This document shows, one piece after another, positions 17,648-27,946 of a stretch of DNA of 64,000 nucleotides. Made by a program: the position numbers and the translations under genes. The DNA comes from Limnohabitans sp. Bal53 (GTDB lineage Bacteria; Pseudomonadota; Gammaproteobacteria; Burkholderiales; Burkholderiaceae_C). Under the pieces are notes generated by a model. The model worked only from the letters and a program-made list of their open reading frames with translations. It was not told the origin of the DNA and did no database searches. Each line of letters begins with the position of its first letter. The first letter of the stretch is position 1. The stretch lies in the NCBI RefSeq assembly GCF_003063355.1, contig NZ_NESH01000005.1, positions 1 to 64,000 on the forward strand, given 5' to 3'.

Positions 17648-18048
17648 ACAGTCATTGTTGGGTGATTGAGCCAATTTAGGTTGGCTGCCCTATGGCGGAA
17701 GCGGTGGAAACCATCCGCCATAACCATGAAGTCTCATACAGACCCAAAATCAAATAAATATATTACTCGTCAGATGCTTAGCTAAATTTTAGTTCCAGAT
17801 AGATCCTTGTAATTCCATAACATCCCCTAACATATGGCCTACAGAATGGCTCACAGGATCGGGGATATGGGCAAGACCAATCACATGCCGGGCAAGCTTG
17901 CAGCTGTGGCGCTTAAGCACGACATCACCCAGTCCCAGGCCCCCAGTCTCGCGGCTGGTGTGTTTTCACTGGAAAGGTCTGCAACGTTTCAAGTGTCGCA
18001 GCTTCAAAGCTCGCTGCACCATCGCGGCACAAGGCCTCTAGGCACCAA
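17648..18048. other. Intergenic stretch, AT-richer, no supported gene
   Basis: It contains a hairpin AGCCAA/TTGGCT (17669-17686) and an 8-base inverted repeat ATGGCGGA/TCCGCCAT (17692-17721), then an AT-rich stretch around 17740-17830. A plus-strand open frame from 17834 runs into the 3' end of the AraC gene and has no family resemblance. Confidence 0.5.
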
Positions 18049-19074
18049 TCAATTGACAGACATGTGCGAGGGTAGAGCCAGCTTCAGAGATCGGCGAAAC
18101 TTCTCCGGCGTGGTGCCTGTCCAGCGTCGAAAACTGCGAAAGAAGCTGCCCTGGTCCTGATACGCGAGCATATATGCGACCTCAGAATTCGACAAAGCGC
18201 TCTTGGACAGGTACCGAATGGCAAGGTCCTTGCGGGTGTCGTCGAGCACATCCTGAAAAGATAGGCCCTCCTCGCGCAAGCGCCGCTGCATCGTGCTGCG
18301 ACTGACGCCGATATGGCGACACACCTCCTCGGCACCCGACCGCCCACTGGTGAACAGGTCCAACAGCGCGCTGCGCACGCGTGCGCTCATGGCGCTGCGC
18401 TCGCCACGCAACATCAACTGCTGCTCGAGGTCGCGTTCCAGATCGGCCCAGAGCCGATCGTTACCGCCGATGAAGGGCCGTTGTGCGTCCAGCAAGGCGT
18501 AGCGCAGGCTCGTTGTCTCCCCGTACTCGGGCATCACTCCAAGGTACTGTCCGAGTGTGCGGCGGTAGGCTTCGGTCGCCTTCAAGGTTGCCGCCAGCGG
18601 TCTCAGTGGATGGGCCATTAGGCCGCGCGCCTTCTCGACTGAAAACACCAGATGCAAAGCCCCCATCGTGGCCGGCATCTCGACCGCGGGATCAACAGAC
18701 TGATACTCGACCACCAACTGATGAGCGTCTTTCATGACGCTCATGGACACGGGGCCGATCAAGGACTTGAATCTCGACAGCCGATGCAGCCCTGACTCGA
18801 GGTCTGGAGCGCAGGACAAGGCAAGGAACACAGGCACGACGGGCCCACGGGCGATGGCCACGCCCAAGTACTCGGCCAGGTCTTCTCGGTCGGCCAACTC
18901 GACCATGGCATTCCAGACATCAAAGTACTGGCGGGCGGTAACACCCCGCGCCGCCTGGGCCAGCCCGTTGGCGCCAAGCCCGGCACGTTGAAGCGTGTGT
19001 GCCGGATCAATACCGAGGATACGTGCCGCCACGTCGGTACCGATCGTCAGTGAATAGAGGTCTTCGCTTGGCAT
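18049..19074 (-). CDS. AraC family transcriptional regulator
   Basis: A 341-residue regulator with an N-terminal arabinose-binding-like (Arabinose_bd) domain and a C-terminal AraC double helix-turn-helix. GVSRSTMQRRLREEGLSFQDVLDDTRKDLAIRYL and NSEVAYMLAYQDQGSFFRSFRRWTGTTPEKFR hold the two recognition helices and the family signature. The start ATG 19074 gives MPSEDLYSL; the frame is open 57 codons further but lacks family resemblance there. It is divergent from the iorA/iorB-like pair and faces direct repeats in the intergenic region, so it probably activates that pair. Confidence 0.88.
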   Translation of the reverse strand: MPSEDLYSLTIGTDVAARILGIDPAHTLQRAGLGANGLAQAARGVTARQYFDVWNAMVELADREDLAEYLGVAIARGPVVPVFLALSCAPDLESGLHRLSRFKSLIGPVSMSVMKDAHQLVVEYQSVDPAVEMPATMGALHLVFSVEKARGLMAHPLRPLAATLKATEAYRRTLGQYLGVMPEYGETTSLRYALLDAQRPFIGGNDRLWADLERDLEQQLMLRGERSAMSARVRSALLDLFTSGRSGAEEVCRHIGVSRSTMQRRLREEGLSFQDVLDDTRKDLAIRYLSKSALSNSEVAYMLAYQDQGSFFRSFRRWTGTTPEKFRRSLKLALPSHMSVN

Positions 19075-19116
19075 GGCGGGCCTGTGGTTGAGTCGTTGGG
19101 TGAATTGTCTATTGTT

Positions 19117-19173
19117 GCCAGTCCGTAGGCCAGGAAAAGCCAGCGGATTGACCCAAAAAGCCAGTGATTGACC
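19117..19173 (+). promoter_or_regulatory. Phased direct repeats, candidate AraC-type activator site
   Basis: AAAAGCCAGCGGATTGACC (19135-19153) and AAAAGCCAGTGATTGACC (19156-19173) lie 21 bases apart, two helical turns, as AraC-family monomers prefer. A third GCCAG at 19117-19121 is 22 bases further up. The proximal copy ends in TTGACC, which could serve as the -35 element of the downstream promoter. The position is between the divergent regulator and the oxidoreductase genes. Confidence 0.6.
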
Positions 19174-19245
19174 GCCTTGGCTAGTGCACAAGCGCGCCTT
19201 CGCACAGACACTTGGTGCAGTTCTATTTTCAGACAGGAGTGACAA

Positions 19246-19704
19246 ATGCGTTTAGAGGTCAACGGAACTGCCCATGACTTGTATGTCGAGAGCGACATGC
19301 CTTTGTTGTGGGTGCTGCGCGACGAACTGGGCATCACCGGCCCGAAGTACGGCTGTGGCATCGCGCAATGCGGAGCCTGCACCGTGCACATCGCTGGTCA
19401 GGCGGTGCGTTCCTGCCAGATCCCTGCGAGCGCGGTATGGGGTCCGGTGAAAACGATCGAAGCGCTGGGCACACCGGGCGCGCTGCACCCGGTGCAAGCC
19501 GCATGGATCGAACATCAGGTGGCGCAATGTGGCTACTGCCAGTCCGGGCAGATCATGCAGGCGGTGGATCTGCTGTCCAAAAACCCAGACCCTAGCGACG
19601 CCGATATTGACGCTGCGCTCGCTGGCAACCTGTGTCGCTGTGGCACCTACCCACGCGTCCGCCTGGCTGTGAAAACGGCCGCTGCCACACTGCGAGGCGC
19701 CTGA
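19246..19704 (+). CDS. (2Fe-2S) subunit of an isoquinoline 1-oxidoreductase-like molybdoenzyme
   Basis: A 152-residue small subunit of the xanthine oxidase superfamily, IorA type. The plant-ferredoxin cluster motif is [17 protein letters not shown] and the second cluster uses [12 protein letters not shown] and [11 protein letters not shown]. There is no FAD domain; in IorAB-type enzymes electrons pass to cytochromes or an external acceptor. It is followed three bases later by the molybdopterin subunit gene. Ribosome site AGGAG is seen just before ATG 19246. Confidence 0.92.
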   Translation: MRLEVNGTAHDLYVESDMPLLWVLRDELGITGPKYGCGIAQCGACTVHIAGQAVRSCQIPASAVWGPVKTIEALGTPGALHPVQAAWIEHQVAQCGYCQSGQIMQAVDLLSKNPDPSDADIDAALAGNLCRCGTYPRVRLAVKTAAATLRGA

Positions 19705-19707
19705 ACC

Positions 19708-21960
19708 ATGAGCAAAGCTAGAGCCATTACACGCCGCGCCTTGCTCATCGGGTCGGTCGCTGTCGCCGGTGGCGTGGCCTTCGGTGCGTACATCGTTCGA
19801 CGACCTGTGCCCAACCCCTTGTTTGATGGACTGCAACCGGGTGAGGCCGCGATCACGCCCTTCGTGAAGATCACGCCACAAGGCATCACCCTCATCGTGC
19901 CGCGGGCCGACATCGGACAGGGCATCGCTTCAACGCAAGCCCATCTGATCGCCGAAGAACTGGACATCGACCCCCACACTGCGCGCCTGGACCCTGGGCA
20001 ACCGGACAGGGCTTACTTCAACGGCAACATTGCTGCCGACAGTCTGCCCTTTAGGCTGACCGACCAAGGTTTCATTGCAGAAACGGCGCGGCGCGCGATG
20101 GTGCACATCTCAAAGCTCACAGCCTCACAGTTCACCGGTGGTTCATCGTCCACAGCAGACCTGCACGAGACGCTACGTCTGGCCGGTGCAACCGCACGCG
20201 AGACCTTGAAGGAGGCCGCCGCCCGCAGAACGGGCGTCGCGCGCAGCGCGCTGCGCACCGAAGATGGCGCCGTGCTGCTGCCCGAAGGCCAGCGCATTGC
20301 TTACACCGCGCTGGCCGCCGAAGCGGCCCTGCTCGAACCTGTGAGCGATGTGGTGTTGCGACCGCCAACTGAGTGGCGCCGGCTGGGCAAGCCATTCCAG
20401 CGCACGGACATCATCGCCAAATCCACAGGCCAACAGAGCTACGGCATCGATGTGCGGCTGAAAGGCATGCTGCATGCCACTGTGCGACGCAATCCAGGCA
20501 TCGGCGGTACGGTCGTGCGCTTCGACGCCACCTCGGCGCGCGCCATGCGCGGCGTGCGCGCGGTGGTGCCGGTTGAAGGCGGCGTGGGCGTGTTGGCCGA
20601 CAACACCTTGCGCGCCTTCCGTGCGGCCCAGGCGGTTGACATCGAATGGGCCAAGCCCGACTACCCGGCCACGTCTGAGGAGATGTGGAAGGTGCTGGAA
20701 GCCAGCCAGGTGCCCGACCGCCGCAACAGCCGCTTGCGCGACGACGGTGACGCAGAAGCAGCGCTGAGCGCCGCTGAGCCTGCGCGCGTGGTGACCGCCG
20801 AATACCGTACGCCGTTTCTGGCCCACGCGGCGCTGGAGCCACTGAGCGCGACGGTGCTGGTCAACAAGGACAGCGTTGACATCTGGACCGCGACCCAAAT
20901 ACCGCATGTGGTGCGCGACTGGGCTGCGCAGATGACCAGCGTCGACCGGGCCAATGTCAGGCTGCATGTGCTGCCGGCCGGAGGCAGCTTTGGCCGGCGA
21001 CTGGACGCCGACTACGTGCGGCCGACCATCGAGCTGGCCATGACCGTGCCTGGCACGCCAGTGAAGATGACGCTCAGCCGCGAAGAGGACATGGCCCACG
21101 ACTTTCCACGGCCGCTGCACCTGGCACGCTGCAGCGGCACAGTGCGCGACGGGCAGGTGGAATCGATGCTGCTGGACAGTATCAGCCCCTCACTGGTTGC
21201 GTCTTGGTTCGGCCGCGTCTTCATCGTGCCGCCTGGGCCTGACGTGATGCTGGTCTGGGGCGCCTTTGACCAGCCCTATGCCATCCCGAACTACCAGGTA
21301 TCAGGTTATGCCGCGCCACCGCTGGTGCCCATCGGGTCATGGCGGTCTCCAGGGGCTTGCTCCAACAGCTTCTTCCACGAATCGTTCCTGGACGAGCTCA
21401 TCCACGCCGCTGGTGCCGACGCCTTGCAAGAGCGGCTGCGCCTGATCGACCACGACGACTCGCGTCGCGTGCTGCAGGCGGTGGCCGAGATGAGCCAATG
21501 GCAAGGCTCGAACATCGGCGAGAAGCGGGGACGCGGCGTGGCCTTGTCCTACACACACGGTGTGCCAGTGGCCGAAGTGGTGGACGTCACGCTCACCGAT
21601 AGCGGCATCCGCATCGACGATGTCTGGGTAGCAGCCGACTGCGGGACGGTGTTCGACCCGGTGAACGCTGAAGCCCAGATCACGGGGTCTGTCGTCTGGG
21701 CGTTGGGTCATGCCATGAACTGCGAACTCACCTACGCAGACCATGCACCCACGCAGACCAATTACCACCAGTTCCAGGGCATGCGGTTGCCGCAGACGCC
21801 GCGCATCCATGTGCGCCTGCTTGGGCAAGCGACCAAGGTACGCGGGCTGGGGGAGCCAGGTTCTGCACCGGCGGTAGCCGCCCTGGCCAACGCCATCTTC
21901 GCTGCCACCGGCAAGCGACTGCGGCGCATGCCTTTCAACAGCGAAATCGACTTCGTCTGA
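19708..21960 (+). CDS. Molybdopterin-binding subunit, IorB-like (xanthine oxidase superfamily)
   Basis: A 750-residue large subunit. The N-terminus ITRRALLIGSVAVAGGVAFG resembles a Tat signal or anchor with twin arginines, so the complex is probably periplasmic. The body matches the IorB layout with VPRADIGQGIASTQAHLIAE, HVLPAGGSFGRRLDADYV (molybdopterin contact) and the C-terminal RGLGEPGSAPAVAAL, whose Glu is the expected catalytic base. The substrate could be an N-heteroaromatic or an aldehyde; the sequence does not decide. It is distinct from the XdhAB pair at 50-54 kb. Confidence 0.9.
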   Translation: MSKARAITRRALLIGSVAVAGGVAFGAYIVRRPVPNPLFDGLQPGEAAITPFVKITPQGITLIVPRADIGQGIASTQAHLIAEELDIDPHTARLDPGQPDRAYFNGNIAADSLPFRLTDQGFIAETARRAMVHISKLTASQFTGGSSSTADLHETLRLAGATARETLKEAAARRTGVARSALRTEDGAVLLPEGQRIAYTALAAEAALLEPVSDVVLRPPTEWRRLGKPFQRTDIIAKSTGQQSYGIDVRLKGMLHATVRRNPGIGGTVVRFDATSARAMRGVRAVVPVEGGVGVLADNTLRAFRAAQAVDIEWAKPDYPATSEEMWKVLEASQVPDRRNSRLRDDGDAEAALSAAEPARVVTAEYRTPFLAHAALEPLSATVLVNKDSVDIWTATQIPHVVRDWAAQMTSVDRANVRLHVLPAGGSFGRRLDADYVRPTIELAMTVPGTPVKMTLSREEDMAHDFPRPLHLARCSGTVRDGQVESMLLDSISPSLVASWFGRVFIVPPGPDVMLVWGAFDQPYAIPNYQVSGYAAPPLVPIGSWRSPGACSNSFFHESFLDELIHAAGADALQERLRLIDHDDSRRVLQAVAEMSQWQGSNIGEKRGRGVALSYTHGVPVAEVVDVTLTDSGIRIDDVWVAADCGTVFDPVNAEAQITGSVVWALGHAMNCELTYADHAPTQTNYHQFQGMRLPQTPRIHVRLLGQATKVRGLGEPGSAPAVAALANAIFAATGKRLRRMPFNSEIDFV

Positions 21961-22051
21961 ATGGCCTGTCTGAGCGAGAAAACGAAGCGATGTCTTTGCC
22001 GGCGCTGGCATCCGTCTCCCACTTGTAAACCGAAACCTGAGGGGGCCTTTC

Positions 22052-22234
22052 ATGACCGCCCCCGACTATTCAGCAGTCCACACCGCTGTGCTGCTCATTG
22101 ATCCGTACAGTGACGTCTTGAGTGAGGGCGGCAAGCTCGCCGCTCCAGCGAAAGCGGTGATGGACGCCGTGCACACGAACAAGCACATGCGCGCGGTGGT
22201 CGCAGCAGCGCGCGCCGCTGGCATCTGGAACTAG
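22052..22234 (+). pseudogene. Truncated isochorismatase-family cysteine hydrolase
   Basis: Only 60 codons remain. HTAVLLIDPYSDVLSEGGKL matches the N-terminal beta-strand and Asp motif of isochorismatase-like hydrolases, and MRAVVAAARAAGI the following helix, but homology stops there; the catalytic Lys and Cys regions, expected in a protein of about 180-220 residues, are missing and a stop follows within three codons. The break lies at about 22226, next to a second remnant on the other strand that begins at 22243, marking a rearrangement junction. Confidence 0.7.
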
Positions 22235-22242
22235 CCTAAATA

Positions 22243-22455
22243 TCAGACCACTTCCACCTCTGAACGGTGTTGATGCTTGTTGGTAAAGATCAAAAAGCCG
22301 TCAGCCTGACCTCCGAAGTATTTCGACATTATCAAATTCTTCTTCATGAAAATCTCGTTGAAAGTGCCAAGCATATTGAATCCAAATAATTTGGCAAAAG
22401 AGTGGCCGCTATCTATGCCGCTGAAATTTTGAAAAAGGGGAATGAGTAGTGATAG
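22243..22455 (-). pseudogene. 3' remnant of an unidentified gene
   Basis: Minus-strand frame of 70 sense codons with protein-like composition (FSGIDSGHSFAKLFGFNML near its start and SKYFGGQADGFLIF further on) ending in a normal TGA at 22243-22245. There is an in-frame stop immediately upstream and no reasonable start codon, so it looks like the C-terminal end of a larger gene. I do not recognise the family. Base composition is less GC-rich than the neighbours, in keeping with acquired DNA. Confidence 0.4.
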
Positions 22456-22544
22456 TCAATACTCAACTAACCGCTGCGTCATTTACGTTGTAAACGCTTG
22501 ACTTAAAGCCGTTGGCATTTTTCAGACACCACGAAAATCACTAC

Positions 22545-22814
22545 ATGATCAAACATCAAAACGGGCGTGTTCGCCTGACTGTGAATTACGGCTATGACAT
22601 TCATTCGATTGAAGTGCCTGCAAGTACCTGGCTGCAGATTCAAGTTGGCGAGGCCTTGCCGGTCCAAGGGCAGGGCTTTTCTGTGGATGGCGAGTTCTCG
22701 CAAGACGAGTGGGCCTTCAACGTGCGCGGCCGCAATTCTTTGCAAGTCACGGCCGAGGATGCCCGCGACATCTTTGATGGTGTGTTGGCCGATATCAGCG
22801 TCGCGGAGCTGTGA
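22545..22814 (+). CDS. Hypothetical protein, 89 residues
   Basis: ATG 22545 opens an 89-residue frame with balanced, soluble composition; a TTG 33 bases upstream is a possible but less likely start. The pattern of alternating hydrophobic residues (VRLTVNYGYDIHSIEVPAST, WAFNVRGRNSLQVT) suggests a beta-rich fold followed by an acidic helix near the end (EDARDIFDGVLADI). No signal peptide or membrane segment. I do not recognise the family. It sits inside the accessory patch beside gene remnants. Confidence 0.55.
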   Translation: MIKHQNGRVRLTVNYGYDIHSIEVPASTWLQIQVGEALPVQGQGFSVDGEFSQDEWAFNVRGRNSLQVTAEDARDIFDGVLADISVAEL

Positions 22815-23086
22815 CCAAGCAGCGGTTTAGCCTGTACTTGGCAGGTCGCACGCATGGATGGCAGTTGGCCTTGGTCGGATAGGACCCAACACACCAGTGG
22901 GCGATTTGTAGCGGGCTTCTACGATGTACCTTGTTGCCACTCATTGTCTCAAGGGGCGTTGGCACGTCGATGCTGCCTATACTTTTTGGAGCACCAGCGG
23001 AAGTCGTGGTTTTTGACTTGTGAAAGTGACCATGACCGTCAATCACTCCGGGCTTTTTTAACCAGCCTTATGCAAAAGGTAATTTG
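22815..23086. other. Intergenic stretch with no recognised gene
   Basis: No frame on either strand shows family resemblance or a credible start with a ribosome site. It probably belongs to the eroded accessory DNA between the hypothetical gene and the DUF3293 remnant. Confidence 0.4.
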
Positions 23087-23356
23087 TTAGGGCTGCACCA
23101 ACTCCGGCACCCCCGTTTCACCCGCCCAAACAAAAACGTTCTGTTCATATTGCGCAGCCAGTACTTTGGCGCTTTCGCGGTTGAGATTCAGGATCAAGAC
23201 GCTGGGCTCTCCCGGCCAATCGTTGCTGGGGTGTTGGCCAATGCCATTCGTAAAACTCAGACCGCGTGTTTTGAGCTGGACCTTCAGATTTAGCTGACGT
23301 TGTTCGTTTTCTTTGGGGCTGAGGAGGATTCGAAATCTTGATACGACCGCAGTTAT
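23087..23356 (-). pseudogene. DUF3293 family protein, 5'-truncated remnant
   Basis: Minus-strand frame of 89 codons. LSPKENEQRQLN, then GLSFTNGIGQHPSNDWPGEP followed by SVLILNLNRESAKVLAAQ and NVFVWAGETGVPELV match the C-terminal two thirds of DUF3293 proteins in order. The frame is closed upstream by TGA at 23357-23359, just before the residues ITA that would align with the family's TAxNP motif, which itself is garbled, and no start codon is available. The N-terminal part is therefore lost. It lies about 280 bases from the 3' end of tRNA-Ser. Confidence 0.6.
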
Positions 23357-23638
23357 TCAAAAATGCTCGGCGTTCGTGCAGAACATGGTGCAAGTTATAG
23401 CTGGAGGGACCCAACTAGAAGTTGGGGGGGTACGGTGGGGGCCGCGGCGCCCTAATTTCCTCACCCTCTGGTGCCATCGGGTTGGCTCAGACTGAGACCG
23501 GGTCGGCGTTGGACGTCGCTTGTATGCAGAGAGAGTGCGGTTTGTCACTTCAATGCAGCTTTGCTGTTGAGCCATGTGGGGAATAATGTGGGGATTGCCA
23601 CATTGTCCCGTTGAAGGGCGTTGATTTACTTGACTTTT
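23357..23638. other. Intergenic stretch at the tRNA-Ser 3' side, no supported gene
   Basis: Low-complexity G runs near 23424 and no credible frame. Integrated elements commonly end at a tRNA 3' terminus, which would fit this stretch, but no integrase frame and no second copy of the tRNA end was found in the window. Confidence 0.35.
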
Positions 23639-23726
23639 TGGCGGAAGCGGTGAGATTCGAACTCACGGACCCTTTCGAGTCGCCGGTTTTCAAGACCGGT
23701 GCAATCGACCACTCTGCCACGCTTCC
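23639..23726 (-). tRNA. tRNA-Ser (anticodon TGA)
   Basis: The 88-base class II cloverleaf on the minus strand has acceptor stem GGAAGCG/CGCTTCC, a D arm, anticodon stem CCGGT/ACCGG around loop CTTGAAA with anticodon TGA (plus-strand 23690-23692), a long variable arm, a T arm GTTCGAATC and an encoded GCCA 3' end. It decodes UCN Ser codons, chiefly UCA. Confidence 0.96.
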
Positions 23727-23759
23727 TTGGGGGTGAATTGTAACGACTAAAACAGTCGT

Positions 23760-24425
23760 TCAAGCCTGGCCGAGCATGCCGCGCTTTTCGATGAAGGCCA
23801 CCACCTCGGTCAGTCCATCCAGAGTTTTGAGGTTGGTCATGACCCAAGGGCGGGTTTCGGAGTTGGGGCGCATGCGCTGGGTGTCGTCACGCATGACTTG
23901 CAGGTCGGCGCCCACATGCGGGGCCAGATCGGTTTTGTTGATGACGAACAAATCGCTTTTGGTGATGCCGGGGCCGCCTTTGCGTGGAATTTTTTCGCCA
24001 GCGGCTACGTCGATCACATAAATGGTCAGGTCGCTCAATTCGGGGCTGAAGGTGGCGGCCAGGTTGTCGCCGCCGCTCTCGATGAAGACCACATCCGCGT
24101 TGGGGAACTTCTCCAGCATGCGGTCGATCGCTTCGAGGTTGATCGACGCGTCTTCGCGAATGGCCGTGTGCGGGCAGCCGCCGGTTTCCACGCCCATGAT
24201 GCGCTCTGCGGGCAGCGCGCCGCTCACGGTGAGCAGGCGCTGGTCTTCTTTGGTGTAGATGTCGTTGGTGATGGCGATCAGGTCCCAGCGCTCGCGCATG
24301 TTTTTGCACAACATCTCGAGCAGGGTGGTTTTACCGGAGCCCACAGGCCCGCCAATGCCCACGCGCAGGGGCGGCAGTTTTTTCGTGCGGTTCGGGATGT
24401 GGTGCAGTGCAGACGAGGTGTTCAT
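23760..24425 (-). CDS. ureG: Urease accessory GTPase UreG
   Basis: A 221-residue SIMIBI-class GTPase that powers nickel delivery to urease with UreD, UreF and UreE. P-loop [17 protein letters not shown] at 23-39, the metal-site motif [13 protein letters not shown] (the CPH nickel-binding motif), [17 protein letters not shown] and the guanine-specificity motif NKTD are all intact. It is the last gene of the urease operon and its start overlaps the ureF stop as ATGA. Confidence 0.97.
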   Translation of the reverse strand: MNTSSALHHIPNRTKKLPPLRVGIGGPVGSGKTTLLEMLCKNMRERWDLIAITNDIYTKEDQRLLTVSGALPAERIMGVETGGCPHTAIREDASINLEAIDRMLEKFPNADVVFIESGGDNLAATFSPELSDLTIYVIDVAAGEKIPRKGGPGITKSDLFVINKTDLAPHVGADLQVMRDDTQRMRPNSETRPWVMTNLKTLDGLTEVVAFIEKRGMLGQA

Positions 24426-25111
24426 GATCGGAAGATCCGGGAGTATTGGGTTTCGTGGCGGGCCGACAAGATCGCCAGCATGGGGCTGAAGGCCTGGCGG
24501 TCCTCATAGTTCAGGTGCAAGGCGGTTTGCACCGCCTGCGGAATTTCGCGGGCCAGCCGTGACAGCATGCGCTGGCCTGCGCTTTGGCCCAGGGGCACGG
24601 CTTTGAGCGCGGCTTGGGTCATGTTTTCTGCCCAGCCAAAGGCGACCGCTTGCAGGGCTTGGTCCAGCGGGGCTTGCGCCAGAGACAAGGCCAGCGCCAT
24701 GGCCAGCGGGTAAGTGGGGGGCAGTTGGGCGCAGCATTGCAGCTGTGCGTCGCTCGCTTGCTGCAGGTTGCGCAGCCAGTCGAGCAAGGATCGGCCCATC
24801 TGCTCGGCTTGCAAGCGCATTTCGGCGGTTTCGCGGGTGCTCATCACCCAATCGTTCAGGGCTTGCAGGCGCTGTGTGTCCATGCACTGCCAAGCGGGTA
24901 TGGCTTGCGCCATGACGGCCATGTCGCCGCGCGACTGCGTCAGGTGCAGTTGGTCCACCACCCAGTCGGTGGCGCTGGCTTCGTTGTGCACCAGGCCTTG
25001 TTCGATGGCCGCTTCGAGTCCCTCTGAATATGAGAAGCCGCCGATCGGCAGCGCAGGCGATGCGAGCCAGATCAGTTGCAGCAGGCCTGTCGGCGCGGTC
25101 TCAGTGCTCAT
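24422..25111 (-). CDS. ureF: Urease accessory protein UreF
   Basis: A 229-residue all-helical chaperone that recruits UreG to the UreD-apourease complex. [20 protein letters not shown] near the N-terminus is the family signature, followed by [17 protein letters not shown] and a conserved C-terminal [20 protein letters not shown]. The frame is open further upstream, but [16 protein letters not shown] at ATG 25111 gives the family's standard start. It overlaps ureE by 11 bases and ureG by four. Confidence 0.95.
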   Translation of the reverse strand: MSTETAPTGLLQLIWLASPALPIGGFSYSEGLEAAIEQGLVHNEASATDWVVDQLHLTQSRGDMAVMAQAIPAWQCMDTQRLQALNDWVMSTRETAEMRLQAEQMGRSLLDWLRNLQQASDAQLQCCAQLPPTYPLAMALALSLAQAPLDQALQAVAFGWAENMTQAALKAVPLGQSAGQRMLSRLAREIPQAVQTALHLNYEDRQAFSPMLAILSARHETQYSRIFRS

Positions 25112-25790
25112 GACCGCAGCCGGGGCCGTGCACATGCGGTGCAGCAGGTGCCGCACGAACGGGGATGGCGATGCGTTTGCCAGCTGGCGGCTTGGCTGCT
25201 GGGGCCGGATGTTCGTGCTGGCAATCCGGGCCGTGCACATGGGGCTCGGCTTGGGCTGCGTGCGCATGACCCGCATGACCCTGTTCGTGACTGTGCCCAT
25301 GCCCATGCCCATGTGCAGACGCGCCATGGTCGCCATAAGCCCCGTTTTCGGGCTCAAAAGGCTCAGACACCTGCACCACCGTCATGTGCATGGCGCGCAG
25401 CATGTCGGCCAGCACATGGTCGGGCTCGATCTTCAGGTGGTCGGGTTTGAGCTCAATCGGCACATGGCGGTTGCCCAGGTGGTAAGCGGCGCGGGTCAAG
25501 TCAAAAGGCGAGCCGTGCTCTGCGCAAGCGGTGATGCGCAGCACGGCTTGCGGCGCGGCTTGCACGCGCACGAGCGAGCCGTCTTCGGCCACCAGCACAT
25601 CGCCGCCGCGCACCACGGTGCCACGGGGCAAAAACACGCCGAGTTGGCGGCCTGCGCTGTCGGTCGCGTCAAAGCGGCTTTTTTGGCGGGTGTCCCAGTC
25701 GAGGGTGATGCTGCTGGCACGTTGGACCAGCACACGGGCCAGGCCGCGGCCTTGCGGCATGAGTTTGGAGCAATGTAAAAGCGAGGTCAT
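25101..25790 (-). CDS. ureE: Urease accessory nickel metallochaperone UreE with long His-rich tail
   Basis: A 229-residue UreE. The N-terminal domain (about 1-80) has [20 protein letters not shown] and [19 protein letters not shown]; the metal-binding domain contains [13 protein letters not shown] with the conserved His. From about residue 145 the protein becomes an unusually long, low-complexity His/Gly/Ala tail, including [32 protein letters not shown] and [11 protein letters not shown], which should bind many Ni or Zn ions. ATG 25790 is the best start. A long palindromic repeat separates it from ureC. Confidence 0.95.
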   Translation of the reverse strand: MTSLLHCSKLMPQGRGLARVLVQRASSITLDWDTRQKSRFDATDSAGRQLGVFLPRGTVVRGGDVLVAEDGSLVRVQAAPQAVLRITACAEHGSPFDLTRAAYHLGNRHVPIELKPDHLKIEPDHVLADMLRAMHMTVVQVSEPFEPENGAYGDHGASAHGHGHGHSHEQGHAGHAHAAQAEPHVHGPDCQHEHPAPAAKPPAGKRIAIPVRAAPAAPHVHGPGCGHEH

Positions 25791-25803
25791 GAGTCTTAGT
25801 TTG

Positions 25804-25879
25804 TGTAGGAGCCCACCCCTGTGGGCGATGGTTTGAAGGGCGTGTGCCACGCCCATCGCCCACGGGGTGGGCTCCTACA
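25804..25879. repeat. Long palindromic (REP-like) hairpin between ureC and ureE
   Basis: Arms of 27-28 bases, starting TGTAGGAGCCCACCCC at 25804 and ending with its complement at 25879, match perfectly except for one inserted base; the loop is about 21 bases. The hairpin sits inside the urease operon in the ureC-ureE gap, so it could act as an mRNA-stabilising or processing element. The TGTAGGAGC start resembles dispersed palindromic repeats of other proteobacteria. Confidence 0.85.
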
Positions 25880-25889
25880 GGGGAGTGTT

Positions 25890-27608
<1,719 letters not shown>

Positions 27609-27609
27609 G

Positions 27610-27939
27610 TCAGTTGCCTTTTGCTGTGTTGGCGTCGAGTGCACCTTGGGTCAAACCGCGAAAGCCGTACACCACGCGGTCGCCCGCATAGTCCACCAGC
27701 TCCACCGTGCGTTGCTGGCCAGGCTCAAAACGCACGGCCATGCCCGAGGCGATGTTCAGGCGCATGCCTTGTGCGGCGCTGCGGTCAAAGCGCAAACCCG
27801 CATTCGTCTCGGCAAAGTGGTAATGCGAGCCCACCTGAATCGGGCGGTCGCTGGCGTTTTGAACTACCAGGGTGCAGGTGCGGCGGCCCGCGTTCAAGTC
27901 GTGCTGGCCGGGGTCGATCAAGAGTTCACCAGGGGTCAT
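27610..27939 (-). CDS. ureB: Urease beta subunit
   Basis: A 109-residue structural subunit. [20 protein letters not shown] at the N-terminus, [19 protein letters not shown] and [20 protein letters not shown] are diagnostic. ATG 27939 is chosen for family agreement; seven codons upstream another in-frame start exists but would overlap the small His-rich gene. UreC follows after one base, indicating tight coupling of stoichiometric subunits. Confidence 0.97.
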   Translation of the reverse strand: MTPGELLIDPGQHDLNAGRRTCTLVVQNASDRPIQVGSHYHFAETNAGLRFDRSAAQGMRLNIASGMAVRFEPGQQRTVELVDYAGDRVVYGFRGLTQGALDANTAKGN

Positions 27940-27946
27940 ACAGGCC

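Noticed and set aside
17834..18160. 108-codon plus-strand frame downstream of the potassium channel
   Set aside because: It overlaps the 3' end of the AraC gene and shows no family resemblance or ribosome site.
19246..21960. The iorAB-like pair as part of purine catabolism
   Set aside because: It lacks a FAD domain, carries a Tat-like signal and has its own AraC regulator; XdhAB at 50523-54356 is the better xanthine dehydrogenase.
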